Shown piece after piece: positions 34,165 through 42,098 of a stretch of 64,000 bases of DNA. Numbering within the stretch: the stretch's first letter is position 1; every line of letters starts with the position of its first letter. Origin of the DNA: Bacillota bacterium (GTDB lineage: Bacteria > Bacillota > Bacilli > Paenibacillales > Paenibacillaceae). The position numbers and the translations under genes were made by a program. The DNA is taken from contig JAEWPC010000035.1 of assembly GCA_023460795.1 (NCBI GenBank), positions 232,031 through 296,030 on the forward strand, given 5' to 3'. Below the pieces are notes generated by a model. It was not told where the DNA came from. It did not search any database and was given only the letters and a program-made list of their open reading frames with translations.

Positions 34165-35004
34165 ATGGGCGGCGGCGCATTGCTATCCAACCGTAAAGTT
34201 AATATCGTCATTCATTTCGTACTGATTGCAACCTCGGTCGCCATGATCGTTCCGTTTATCTGGATGGTGCTTACCTCCCTCAAGACGCAGACGCAGGCGA
34301 CGCAAATCCCGATCGTGATTTTCCCGACCGAATTCCGGTGGGAAAGCTACAAGGAAGCGTTCGAGCAATCGGATTTCAGCCACTATTACCTCAATACGGC
34401 ATTCTCGGCGTTCATGAAGACGCTATTCCCGGTTATCTTCAGTTCGATGGCCGCGTATGCGTTCGCGAGAATCAAGTTTCCCGGAAGAACGCTTTGCTTC
34501 TTCCTCATCATCTCGGTCATGATGGTGCCGAACCCGGTGTTCTACACGCCGCAATATCTCATGATGAGCAAGCTGGGCCTCGTCAACACGGTCACGGCGC
34601 TCTGGATCGCGTCGCTCGTTAGTCCGTTCGCGACGTTCCTGCTTCGGCAGTTCTTCCTCGGCATCTCGAAAGAACTGGAGGAGGCGGCGGTTCTCGACGG
34701 CTGCAATCCGTTCCAGATCTTCTGGCATATTATGCTTCCGCTCGTGAAGTCGGCGCTCGTCGCGGTCGTTATCATCCAGTTGCTGTGGTCGTGGAACGAG
34801 CTGCAGTGGCCGCTTATCATCAATAGCTCGCCGGAGAAGCTGACTCTGTCGGCAGGGCTTGCGACGCTCGTATCGAAGTTCGCGACGAACTATCCGGTGC
34901 TTATGGCCGGGGCGTTCATGGCGGTCATTCCGATGATCGTGTTGTTCTTTATTTTCCAGAAGAGGTTTATCGAAGGCGTGGCATTCAGCGCTCATAAAGG
35001 TTAA
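34165..35004 (+). CDS. CUT1 carbohydrate ABC transporter permease (MalG-type)
   Basis: Second permease subunit, 279 residues with six predicted helices. The coupling motif EEAAVLDGCNPFQIFWHIMLPLVKSAL is of the MalG type. AAGGAGG precedes the ATG. It forms the membrane channel with the preceding permease and ends 2 nt before a hairpin terminator, closing the importer operon. Confidence 0.93.
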   Translation: MGGGALLSNRKVNIVIHFVLIATSVAMIVPFIWMVLTSLKTQTQATQIPIVIFPTEFRWESYKEAFEQSDFSHYYLNTAFSAFMKTLFPVIFSSMAAYAFARIKFPGRTLCFFLIISVMMVPNPVFYTPQYLMMSKLGLVNTVTALWIASLVSPFATFLLRQFFLGISKELEEAAVLDGCNPFQIFWHIMLPLVKSALVAVVIIQLLWSWNELQWPLIINSSPEKLTLSAGLATLVSKFATNYPVLMAGAFMAVIPMIVLFFIFQKRFIEGVAFSAHKG

Positions 35005-35006
35005 TT

Positions 35007-35042
35007 CGAAAAGAGGAGTCATGCAGTGGACTCCTTTTTTCG
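35007..35042. terminator. Rho-independent terminator after the CUT1 operon
   Basis: CGAAAAGAGGAGTC pairs with GACTCCTTTTTTCG around an 8-nt loop. The symmetrical A and T runs make it potentially bidirectional. The next gene starts only 44 nt on, with a cre-like site between, so some read-through may feed that gene. Confidence 0.85.
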
Positions 35043-35051
35043 AACAGATCA

Positions 35052-35065
35052 TGAAAGCGCTTCAT
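35052..35065 (+). promoter_or_regulatory. cre-like site before the DUF4832 gene
   Basis: TGAAAGCGCTTCAT fits TGWAARCGYTWNCW at 13 of 14 positions. It lies between the terminator and the AAAGGAGG ribosome site of the secreted DUF4832 protein, suggesting carbon catabolite control. Confidence 0.55.
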
Positions 35066-35085
35066 ATTGCAAAGGAGGTATTATA

Positions 35086-37998
35086 ATGAGAAAAAGAACG
35101 AAATGGTCAAGTTTGGCGTTGGCGCTGGCACTGACGCTTGGGGCGGGTTCGGCCGGGTGGCCGGACGAAGAGGCGCGCGCGGCTGTAGGGACGTTGACGG
35201 TGAATTTGACAGAAACGCCGGAAGCGTTCAAGAATCCGAACATGGGGTTCAGGCCGTCGGTTTATATCGGCAGCATGAACTTCCCTGACAAAGAGTACAC
35301 GACCATCTACAAGCACTACATCCCTTATACGAGCTTGGAAAATTTCGCGTCCGATTCGGTGCAAAAGATCAAGGACTGGAGCAATACGGCTTGGGCGGGG
35401 CTGGAGAATCGAAATATCAAGGTCGTGCCGCGCGTCGTCATCGTCTATCCCAACGTAGGGGAGTATTGGCCGGACGGCATCCCGCACGGCGATCCGGTCG
35501 GACAATGGACCACGGATACGTACAAAAATCGGATGGTCGCGTTCATTAACAAGCTGGGGCAAGCGTGGAATAACGATCCGCGCGTCGCGGCGGTCGAATT
35601 CGGCCTGTTCGGCAACTGGGGCGAGCAGCATATTTGGCCGAATAAGTTCGCCGACGGAACGGACCGCATTCCGCTAAGCTTCCAGCAAACGCTCGGCGAC
35701 GCTTACGTGAGCGCGTTCCCTAACAAAAAAGTTATGGTGCGTTATCCGGAGACGTTCGTCGGGTATCCGTTCGGCATCCAATGGGACTCGTTCGCCCTTC
35801 CGGACGATGCGGCCGGCGGCAACGGGGAAATCGCGAGGGATACGTGGCGGACGCAGATTAACAGCGGAGAAGTCGCGTACGACTGGGGCGATCAATCGAA
35901 CCTGGGAGGAAGTCCCGACGGGACGCTCGGCAGCGTGAACAACACGAACTACGTGATCGATTGGATCATGAAGACGCATACGTCGAGCTTAGGTTGGATC
36001 GCGGAATACAATGCGGCCAATTCCGCCGTTGAAGCGGGGGCTACGGCGATGCAGAAGGTGCTCGGTTATCGCTACGTGATCAATCAGGCGTCGTACTCCG
36101 GGAACGTGACACCCGGCGGGACGATGAACGTTTCGTTCAACGTCGTGAACAAAGGGTCTTCGCCCTTCTATTACAACTGGCCGGTTGAAGCCAGCTTGCT
36201 CAGGGCGGACAAAACGGTAGCGTGGAAAGGCTTGTTCAACGCCGATATCCGGCAATGGCTGCCGGGAACGGATTGGAACGCAAGCACGAGATCTTACAAC
36301 AACGCTCCGGCCACGAATACAGTAAGCGGCTCCTTCACGATTCCGAGCTCGCTCTCGAACGGAACTTACACGCTGGCGTTGTCGATCTTGGATCCGTCGG
36401 GCTGGAAGCCGAGCGTCAGATTCGCGAACGCGAATTACTATACGGGCGGGCGAACCCCAATTGGGAAAGTCGGCATCGGCGGCGATCCGAGCGATCAGAA
36501 TCTCGGTTCTTTCAATAGTTTGAAATCGGACAACACATTGTCTTACAGCTTAACGAGCGGACCTTACGACGGCGGGGTAAGCGGAGGCGGCGGTACCGAT
36601 ACGCAGGCGCCGACCGCTCCGTCGGGGCTGAGTTCGGCGGGCGTTACTTCGAGCAGCGTGTCGTTAACTTGGAATGCCTCGACGGATAACGTCGGCGTGA
36701 CGGCTTACGATGTGTATAGGGGAGGCAGCCTTGTCGGAACGACGGCATCGACCGCGTTCACGAATACGGGGCTTGCGGCCGGGACTTTTTATTCGTTCAC
36801 GGTAAAAGCAAGAGACGCGGCGGGCAACGTATCGGCGGCAAGCAACTCGGTTACGGCAACGACTTCGGCCGGAAGCGGCGGCGGCACGGTTTCTTACGAG
36901 GCGGAAGCGTCCGGCAATACGATTGCCGGAGGCGCGGCGGTTAGTTCCTGCGCGTCGTGCTCCGGCGGGAACAAGGTCGGCTACGTCGGCAACAATAGCG
37001 GGACGCTGCAGTTTAACGGCGTGACAGCGGCTTCGGCGGGAACGGCGACGGTGACTGTCTCGTATTTGAACGGGGATGCGACCCGGACCGCGCAGTTGAG
37101 CGTGAACGGGGGTTCGGCGGTTAGCGTGAGCTTCCCGAATACGGGCGGCTGGACGACGATCGGCACGGTGCAGGCGCAAGTGCAGTTTGCGTCCGGCAAC
37201 AATACGATTAAAATAGCTAATGCCAGCGGATGGGCGCCGGATTTCGATAGGATCCAAGTGACCGCAAGCGGCGGCGGAGGCGGCGATACGCAAGCGCCAA
37301 GCGCTCCGGGGAGTCTGGCGGTTACGGGGAAAACCTCTTCGAGCATCAGCTTAAGCTGGACGGCATCGACGGATAACGTAGGCGTCGCCGGATACGACGT
37401 ATACAGAGGCGGGTCGTTCGTCGGCACGACGGGGACGACTTCGTACAACGACACGGGACTGGCGGCAAGCACTTCCTATACGTATACCGTCAAAGCAAAA
37501 GACGCGGCCGGCAACGTCTCGGCTTCGAGCAACTCGGTTACCGATACGACGAGCGCATCTGGCGGCACGGGGTTATTGCTAGACAACTACGACGGTTCGC
37601 CGGCTTGGCCGAGCAGCAACGATCTCGGGAAGTGGACGGGGGCGAACAGCTTCTCGAACGGATCCGGAGTCATCGAGGGCGGCGCGCTGAAGCTGCAATA
37701 CAGCAACAACGGATGGCTCGGCAGCGACGTGACTCAGAGCATTACCGGATATACTAAAATGATCATTAGGGTCAAAGGCGCAGCCGGCGGGGAGCAATCC
37801 CACTTCAAAATCGGCATCGGCGGCGTCGAGAAAACGTTGGCGGACTTCAGCGGCAACACGATTACGACGGCCTACAAGGACATCGAAATCGATTTGGCCG
37901 CGAACGGCGTCAACCTCAGCGCGCCTGGCCAATTGACCATGTCCTTCTGGTGGGGCGGCAGCAGTACGATCTGGATCGATGAAATAAGGTTCGTTTAG
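35086..37998 (+). CDS. Secreted DUF4832 protein with FN3 and carbohydrate-binding-like modules
   Basis: Large exported protein of 970 residues with a Sec signal peptide (cleavage near residue 29, ARAAVG). Residues about 35-340 form the DUF4832-type domain with the characteristic GLFGNWGEQHIW segment. A beta-sandwich region of about 150 residues follows, then an FN3 domain (starting DTQAPTAPSGL), and a CBM6/35-like galactose-binding module (YEAEASGNTIAGGA ... APDFDRIQV). A second FN3 comes next, and a last jelly-roll-like module ends in IWIDEIRFV. AAAGGAGG at ideal spacing sets the start. The gene lies behind a cre-like site next to the CUT1 importer and a chitinase. A polysaccharide-binding or -degrading role is inferred; no activity is known for the first domain. 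Confidence 0.85.
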   Translation: MRKRTKWSSLALALALTLGAGSAGWPDEEARAAVGTLTVNLTETPEAFKNPNMGFRPSVYIGSMNFPDKEYTTIYKHYIPYTSLENFASDSVQKIKDWSNTAWAGLENRNIKVVPRVVIVYPNVGEYWPDGIPHGDPVGQWTTDTYKNRMVAFINKLGQAWNNDPRVAAVEFGLFGNWGEQHIWPNKFADGTDRIPLSFQQTLGDAYVSAFPNKKVMVRYPETFVGYPFGIQWDSFALPDDAAGGNGEIARDTWRTQINSGEVAYDWGDQSNLGGSPDGTLGSVNNTNYVIDWIMKTHTSSLGWIAEYNAANSAVEAGATAMQKVLGYRYVINQASYSGNVTPGGTMNVSFNVVNKGSSPFYYNWPVEASLLRADKTVAWKGLFNADIRQWLPGTDWNASTRSYNNAPATNTVSGSFTIPSSLSNGTYTLALSILDPSGWKPSVRFANANYYTGGRTPIGKVGIGGDPSDQNLGSFNSLKSDNTLSYSLTSGPYDGGVSGGGGTDTQAPTAPSGLSSAGVTSSSVSLTWNASTDNVGVTAYDVYRGGSLVGTTASTAFTNTGLAAGTFYSFTVKARDAAGNVSAASNSVTATTSAGSGGGTVSYEAEASGNTIAGGAAVSSCASCSGGNKVGYVGNNSGTLQFNGVTAASAGTATVTVSYLNGDATRTAQLSVNGGSAVSVSFPNTGGWTTIGTVQAQVQFASGNNTIKIANASGWAPDFDRIQVTASGGGGGDTQAPSAPGSLAVTGKTSSSISLSWTASTDNVGVAGYDVYRGGSFVGTTGTTSYNDTGLAASTSYTYTVKAKDAAGNVSASSNSVTDTTSASGGTGLLLDNYDGSPAWPSSNDLGKWTGANSFSNGSGVIEGGALKLQYSNNGWLGSDVTQSITGYTKMIIRVKGAAGGEQSHFKIGIGGVEKTLADFSGNTITTAYKDIEIDLAANGVNLSAPGQLTMSFWWGGSSTIWIDEIRFV

Positions 37999-38001
37999 GG
38001 G

Positions 38002-38036
38002 AAAACCCCGATCATCTCAACAATGATCGGGGTTTA
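38002..38036. terminator. Bidirectional terminator between DUF4832 and chitinase genes
   Basis: AAAACCCCGATCAT and ATGATCGGGGTTT form a 13-bp perfect stem with a 7-nt loop. It serves the convergent genes on both sides. Confidence 0.9.
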
Positions 38037-38040
38037 CTTG

Positions 38041-40086
38041 TTATTGCGGCAGCCAGAGGGCCAGCACGTTCGGCGGTTCCCATCCGACGAGCGATGTATG
38101 GGCTTGGCGGCAGGAATACGTGATGCCGTTGTAGGTGACCAGGTCGCCGACTTTATAAGCGACGTTCGGCGCCCAAGCAGATGCACCGCTGGTCGGATTC
38201 GTCGTAGCGGTCACGTTCGCGCCGCCGGAGAAATTGCCTGCGGCATCTCTCGCTTTGACCGTGAACGTATAGGAGGTATTCGCAGCCAAACCGCTGATCG
38301 TAGCGTTCGTTGCCGTCACGTTCACGGTCGTTGAACCGTAAGTGACCGAGTAGCCCGTCACGCCGACGTTATCCGTCGAAGCCGTCCAAGAAAGGCTGAC
38401 GCTAGCAGAAGTTTTGCTCGTTACGGCAACGTTCGTCGGCACCGTAGGCGGCGTCGTATCTGTCGCCGGCGGATTCGTCGTCGTAGTTACGTTCGCGCCG
38501 GCGGAGATATTGCCTGCGGCATCTCTCGCTTTGACCGTGAACGTATAGGACGTGTTAGCGGATAGACCGCTAATCGTAGCGCTCGTTCCCGCGACATTCA
38601 CGGTCGTTGAACCGTAAGTGACCGAGTACCCTGTCACGCCGACGTTATCCGTCGAAGCCGTCCAAGAAAGGCTGACGCTGGAAGAAGTTTTGCTGGCAAC
38701 GGCGACGTTCGTTGGCGCTGAAGGCGGCGTCGTATCTCCCCCGCCCGTCGTGGCCAAGTCGCTCGCGAGCTTGTTTAGCAGCGTCTTGTTCCGGTCGCCG
38801 CTGAACTCCCAGAACATTGCTCCGGCAAGCCCTTTGCTCTTCAAGTACGCGGTTTTATAACCGAAAGACTCCGGGTCGTCGTAAGAAATATAAGTGCGCG
38901 TGGACGCGTTGAACAGATAAGGGACTTTGGCGGCATCGTTCCAATAGCGCGTATAGCCGTTTAGATTAATGAACCTTGCTTGCAGGTCGCTATAATCGAA
39001 AGAACCGGCTTCCCAAGTGCCCGCGGGCAATCCCGAGCAGCTTTGATACTGCCCGTTGCCGGCGTTCGCGCAGTTCGCCCACCCTTTGCCGTAGAACGGC
39101 ATGCCCATGACTAGCTTGGCGGCAGGTACGCCCGAGTCGAGGTAACGTTGAACGGCCGAAGCCACGTTAAACGTCGTCGCGTCGGGAACGCCGGCAGATG
39201 CCGCTGCCGGATCGTAATACAGCGGCGCGTTATGCGCGCTGATGTTCTGCCATCCGCCGTTGAAATCGTAAGTCATAATATTGATCCAGTCGACGGTCGC
39301 GGCAATATTGCCGAGTTCCGTATTGGTCGCGAACGCGGGGCTTGCCCCGGAAGCGATCGTAAGCAAGTACTGCTTGCCATCGGCCGTGCCGGCCGCGTTC
39401 AGTTTCTCGCGGATTTTTTGCAGCAGCAGCGTGTAATTCTGCTTATCCGCGGCGCGAACGCTATTGCCCGCCAGTCCGCCGCTGACCGGATACTCCCAAT
39501 CGAGGTCGACGCCGTCGAATTGATATTTGCGGATGAAGTCGACCGCCGAATTGGCGAACGTCTCGCGGGTCGCCGCCGTAGCGGCTACGTCCGAAAACCG
39601 ATTCGACCAAGTCCATCCGCCGACCGAGATGATCGTTTTTAATCCCGGATTAGCCTGTTTCAGCTTGATGAGCGCTCCGATGTTCCCTCTGATCGGCGTA
39701 TCCCATGTATCGCCTGGGTACGAGTATTGCGTATCGATCCACGGATCGCCCAATACGATCGTTCCGTTCGGGACGTTGATCTGGCCGACATTGTCTTGGC
39801 AAGTCCAGGTTTGGGGATTGGGTCCAGTCGGGTCCGGATTGCCATGAATGCCGTTCCAACAAATGTCCGCGAACGCGTAGTTGATATGCGTCACTTTGCT
39901 TACGTCCATGTCCGTTACTTTGTAAGCACGTCCGTAATTGGCCCACGCGGGGTAATACCCGATGATTTTGTAGCCGCCTGCTGCGTTCGTGGAGGGTACC
40001 GACAACAAGAAAAACGCGAACATGGTCCACACCATTCCGACGACCAACGTGATAATGCTAGATTTGTACGCGATCCTTTGCTGCAT
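38041..40086 (-). CDS. Chitinase GH18-FN3-FN3-CBM5/12, ChiA1-like
   Basis: Secreted endo-acting chitinase of 681 residues. The signal peptide ends near STNAAGG (about residue 35). The GH18 barrel carries SVGGW (154-158) and the catalytic DGVDLDWEYP motif with acid/base Glu 198 and Asp 191, 194 and 196. The WINIMTYDFNGGW and AGAMFWEFSGD barrel ends are intact. Two fibronectin III domains of 92 residues each follow, nearly identical in DNA, then a CBM5/12 chitin-binding module (WAPNVAYKVGDLVTYNG ... LWLPQ). This order is that of Bacillus circulans ChiA1. AAAGAGGTGG precedes the start and a cre-like site lies upstream, fitting catabolite-repressed chitin degradation. Confidence 0.96.
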   Translation of the reverse strand: MQQRIAYKSSIITLVVGMVWTMFAFFLLSVPSTNAAGGYKIIGYYPAWANYGRAYKVTDMDVSKVTHINYAFADICWNGIHGNPDPTGPNPQTWTCQDNVGQINVPNGTIVLGDPWIDTQYSYPGDTWDTPIRGNIGALIKLKQANPGLKTIISVGGWTWSNRFSDVAATAATRETFANSAVDFIRKYQFDGVDLDWEYPVSGGLAGNSVRAADKQNYTLLLQKIREKLNAAGTADGKQYLLTIASGASPAFATNTELGNIAATVDWINIMTYDFNGGWQNISAHNAPLYYDPAAASAGVPDATTFNVASAVQRYLDSGVPAAKLVMGMPFYGKGWANCANAGNGQYQSCSGLPAGTWEAGSFDYSDLQARFINLNGYTRYWNDAAKVPYLFNASTRTYISYDDPESFGYKTAYLKSKGLAGAMFWEFSGDRNKTLLNKLASDLATTGGGDTTPPSAPTNVAVASKTSSSVSLSWTASTDNVGVTGYSVTYGSTTVNVAGTSATISGLSANTSYTFTVKARDAAGNISAGANVTTTTNPPATDTTPPTVPTNVAVTSKTSASVSLSWTASTDNVGVTGYSVTYGSTTVNVTATNATISGLAANTSYTFTVKARDAAGNFSGGANVTATTNPTSGASAWAPNVAYKVGDLVTYNGITYSCRQAHTSLVGWEPPNVLALWLPQ
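38185..38736 (-). repeat. Tandem 276-bp repeat encoding the two chitinase FN3 domains
   Basis: Units 38461-38736 and 38185-38460 are each exactly 92 codons and nearly identical in DNA across long stretches, including synonymous positions. This indicates a recent duplication or gene conversion within the chitinase gene. Confidence 0.9.
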
Positions 40087-40116
40087 CTCTTCAATCCACC
40101 TCTTTCGTTCAAATTT

Positions 40117-40130
40117 TGATAACGCTTTCG
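40117..40130 (-). promoter_or_regulatory. cre-like site upstream of the chitinase gene
   Basis: Read on the minus strand, CGAAAGCGTTATCA matches TGWAARCGYTWNCW at 13 of 14 positions. It lies 31 nt before the chitinase start and overlaps a possible -10 (TATCAA), so CcpA binding would block the promoter. Confidence 0.65.
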
Positions 40131-40387
40131 ATGAACCGAATGAAGCGCATCACCTCCCTTCATGCTAAAGCGTGAATGTCGGAGCCGAACGGCGATAGAG
40201 AACGAATCGATAGGCTGCGAATCGAATGGCAGGAAATAATCAGGATGCGTTGTCGAGAAAGAGTAGGAAATTTAGAGGGGAAAGGGTACGGATGGGGGAT
40301 GATCTCGCTTCAATCTTATGCAATATAGCAAACGAATTAAAGGACAAATATCCACAATTTGGGGTCATATTTCGATAGCCTCAGTAT

Positions 40388-40437
40388 AAAAAAGGACCTC
40401 ATTCTTCCTTTTGCAGAGGGAGGAATCGAGGTCTTTC
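40388..40437 (-). terminator. Terminator-like hairpin facing the chitinase, without an obvious gene
   Basis: On the minus strand AAAGACCTCGATTCCTCC pairs with GGAAGAATGAGGTCCTTT (about 16 bp, two bulges, one mismatch) and is followed by TTTTTTA. The 40131-40601 gap contains no convincing gene on either strand. The hairpin may end an antisense or small RNA, or protect the chitinase promoter region from read-through. The rest of the gap shows only the direct repeat at 40508. Confidence 0.6.
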
Positions 40438-40507
40438 TTCATGAGATGCTCTCTCGCCAACCTCCGTCACGTTCGGACATAGAACGCGGCGGGGGCTTTC
40501 GGCCGTT

Positions 40508-40539
40508 CTTAAAATCGGGGCATCATCTTAAAAAGCGGG
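40508..40539 (+). promoter_or_regulatory. Direct-repeat operator upstream of the middle sensing operon
   Basis: CTTAAAATCGGGG (40508-40520) and CTTAAAAAGCGGG (40527-40539) repeat with a 19-bp period, about 62 nt upstream of the binding-protein start. It is the same repeat type as at 24313 and 31705. Placed before an operon that encodes an AraC-type response regulator, it suggests autoregulation. Confidence 0.55.
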
Positions 40540-40601
40540 TCTATTCTTCCGAACGAAAATTAAGTAACCTGATAGAAAGACCGTTTGGGGGTTCCGCATC
40601 C

Positions 40602-42098
40602 ATGCTAAGACGAACGACAGTAGCCTTCGCTTTGCTTGCCCTAACGTTCATGTCCGCGTGTCGCGGAAACGATGGGAGTCCCTCATCATCCACGGATGAC
40701 TCAAGGAACGGTTCGGACAACTTCGTCACGCTCAAGATGATCATGCCCGGAGACGAATCGCCGCGCATGCGGGAATTCGTCGACAACGAACTGAACGACC
40801 GGCTGAAGCGCGATTTGAATTTGGAGCTCGACTTGACGTACATTCCGTGGGCGAACTACGAGCAGAAGCTGGAGCTGGCGCTGTCCACGGGGGAACGGTA
40901 CGATTTGTTCTGGTACGGCACGCCGTTCGTGTCCGGCTATATTGCGAAAGGATATATCCAGCCTCTAGACGAGTTGCTTGCTTATTACGGATCCGACCTC
41001 GTCAAGAACATTCCGGCGGACAATTTCAAGCTGCACCAGATCGACGGCAAGCAGTGGGCGATCCCTTCCCAAGCGTTCACCTCGGCGGGCAAATTCACCT
41101 CGGTGCTCGTTCGTCAGGACTTGCTAGAGTCGGTCGGAATGAGCGAAATCAAGACTATCGGCGATCTGGAAGCGTTCTACGACAAAATGCACGCAAGAGA
41201 TTCTAGTTATTCCGGGTATTTGGAAACGGACCGCGGTCAAGACGTGCTTTGGCGCGAAATCGCGGATAGAAACTATACCATGCTCGACGAGCGCCAACTG
41301 TTCGCCGTGGACGAAGACACGGGCGAGCTTCTGAATTACGTAGAGTCGGATTTGTACGAGAAATCCGTTCGGCTTCGCGAGTCTTGGGTCGCCAAAGGCA
41401 TTATCGATTCGGATCTAGTCGGCAACCCGGCAGCCAAAATCGACCAAGAGAACGCTGGCAAGCTCCTATTCCGCGTGGGCGCGGTGTCGAGAGCGATGGA
41501 AAATTTGCAGACGGCGCAGAAAGCGGATCCGAATGCCAGGCTGCGCGAGTATTATTTAGCTCCGGGCAAGCCCAAGTACATCAAGGCGCCGAGCAACGAA
41601 GCCTATATGATTCCGGCGTCCGCCGACAACCCCGAGCGCGCGATGCAATTCATGAATTGGATCCTGAAGAGCAAGGAAAATTACATGTTCATCATCTACG
41701 GCGTCGAAGGCAAAGATTACGAGCTGGACGACGGCAAAATCAGACTGCTGACGAACGACCAGCTCATGTACGAATGGATGTGGAGGAACACGAATTACTT
41801 TACCGCCCCGACGAACGTCGAGGACGAGGTGGTGGACGATATGCTGAACAACGACGACAACGCGAGGGTGTCCAAGCTGTTCGGTTTCCATTTCAACGAA
41901 GATCCCGTCAAGAACGAGTTGGCCAAAGTGATGACCGTTTACAAAGAAAAATTCGAACCGATCAACTTCGGTCTCGTCGGGTACGACGAAGGTTACGAGG
42001 ATGCGATTCGTTCATTGAAAAAGGCGGGGCTAGACGCCGTATTCGCGGAAGTCAGCCGCCAGTTCCAGGCTTTCATGACGAGGGACGAGGATGAATAA
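40602..42098 (+). CDS. Solute-binding lipoprotein of a sensing module (family 1, LplA-like)
   Basis: Extracellular binding lipoprotein of 498 residues. The lipobox is MSAC (Cys 20), then a Ser/Asp-rich linker and a family-1 fold. NYEQKLELALSTGERYDLFWYG, YIQPLDELLAYYGSDLVKNIP and PSNEAYMIPASADNPERAMQF are the marks of LplA/DUF3502-type oligosaccharide binders. The frame is open upstream to 40359, but only ATG 40602 gives a signal peptide. It overlaps the kinase gene by 8 nt and no permeases follow, so it most likely serves perception rather than import, handing its ligand state to the kinase. It could also feed the CUT1 permeases encoded 6 kb upstream. The ribosome site (GGGGG, distant) is weak. 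Confidence 0.85.
   Translation: MLRRTTVAFALLALTFMSACRGNDGSPSSSTDDSRNGSDNFVTLKMIMPGDESPRMREFVDNELNDRLKRDLNLELDLTYIPWANYEQKLELALSTGERYDLFWYGTPFVSGYIAKGYIQPLDELLAYYGSDLVKNIPADNFKLHQIDGKQWAIPSQAFTSAGKFTSVLVRQDLLESVGMSEIKTIGDLEAFYDKMHARDSSYSGYLETDRGQDVLWREIADRNYTMLDERQLFAVDEDTGELLNYVESDLYEKSVRLRESWVAKGIIDSDLVGNPAAKIDQENAGKLLFRVGAVSRAMENLQTAQKADPNARLREYYLAPGKPKYIKAPSNEAYMIPASADNPERAMQFMNWILKSKENYMFIIYGVEGKDYELDDGKIRLLTNDQLMYEWMWRNTNYFTAPTNVEDEVVDDMLNNDDNARVSKLFGFHFNEDPVKNELAKVMTVYKEKFEPINFGLVGYDEGYEDAIRSLKKAGLDAVFAEVSRQFQAFMTRDEDE

Noticed and set aside
40131..40387. Gene in the gap upstream of the chitinase
   Set aside because: No frame with a start, ribosome site and plausible protein was seen on either strand.
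40359..40601. N-terminal extension of the lipoprotein at 40602
   Set aside because: It would translate through a hairpin and the direct-repeat site and would bury the signal peptide and lipobox.
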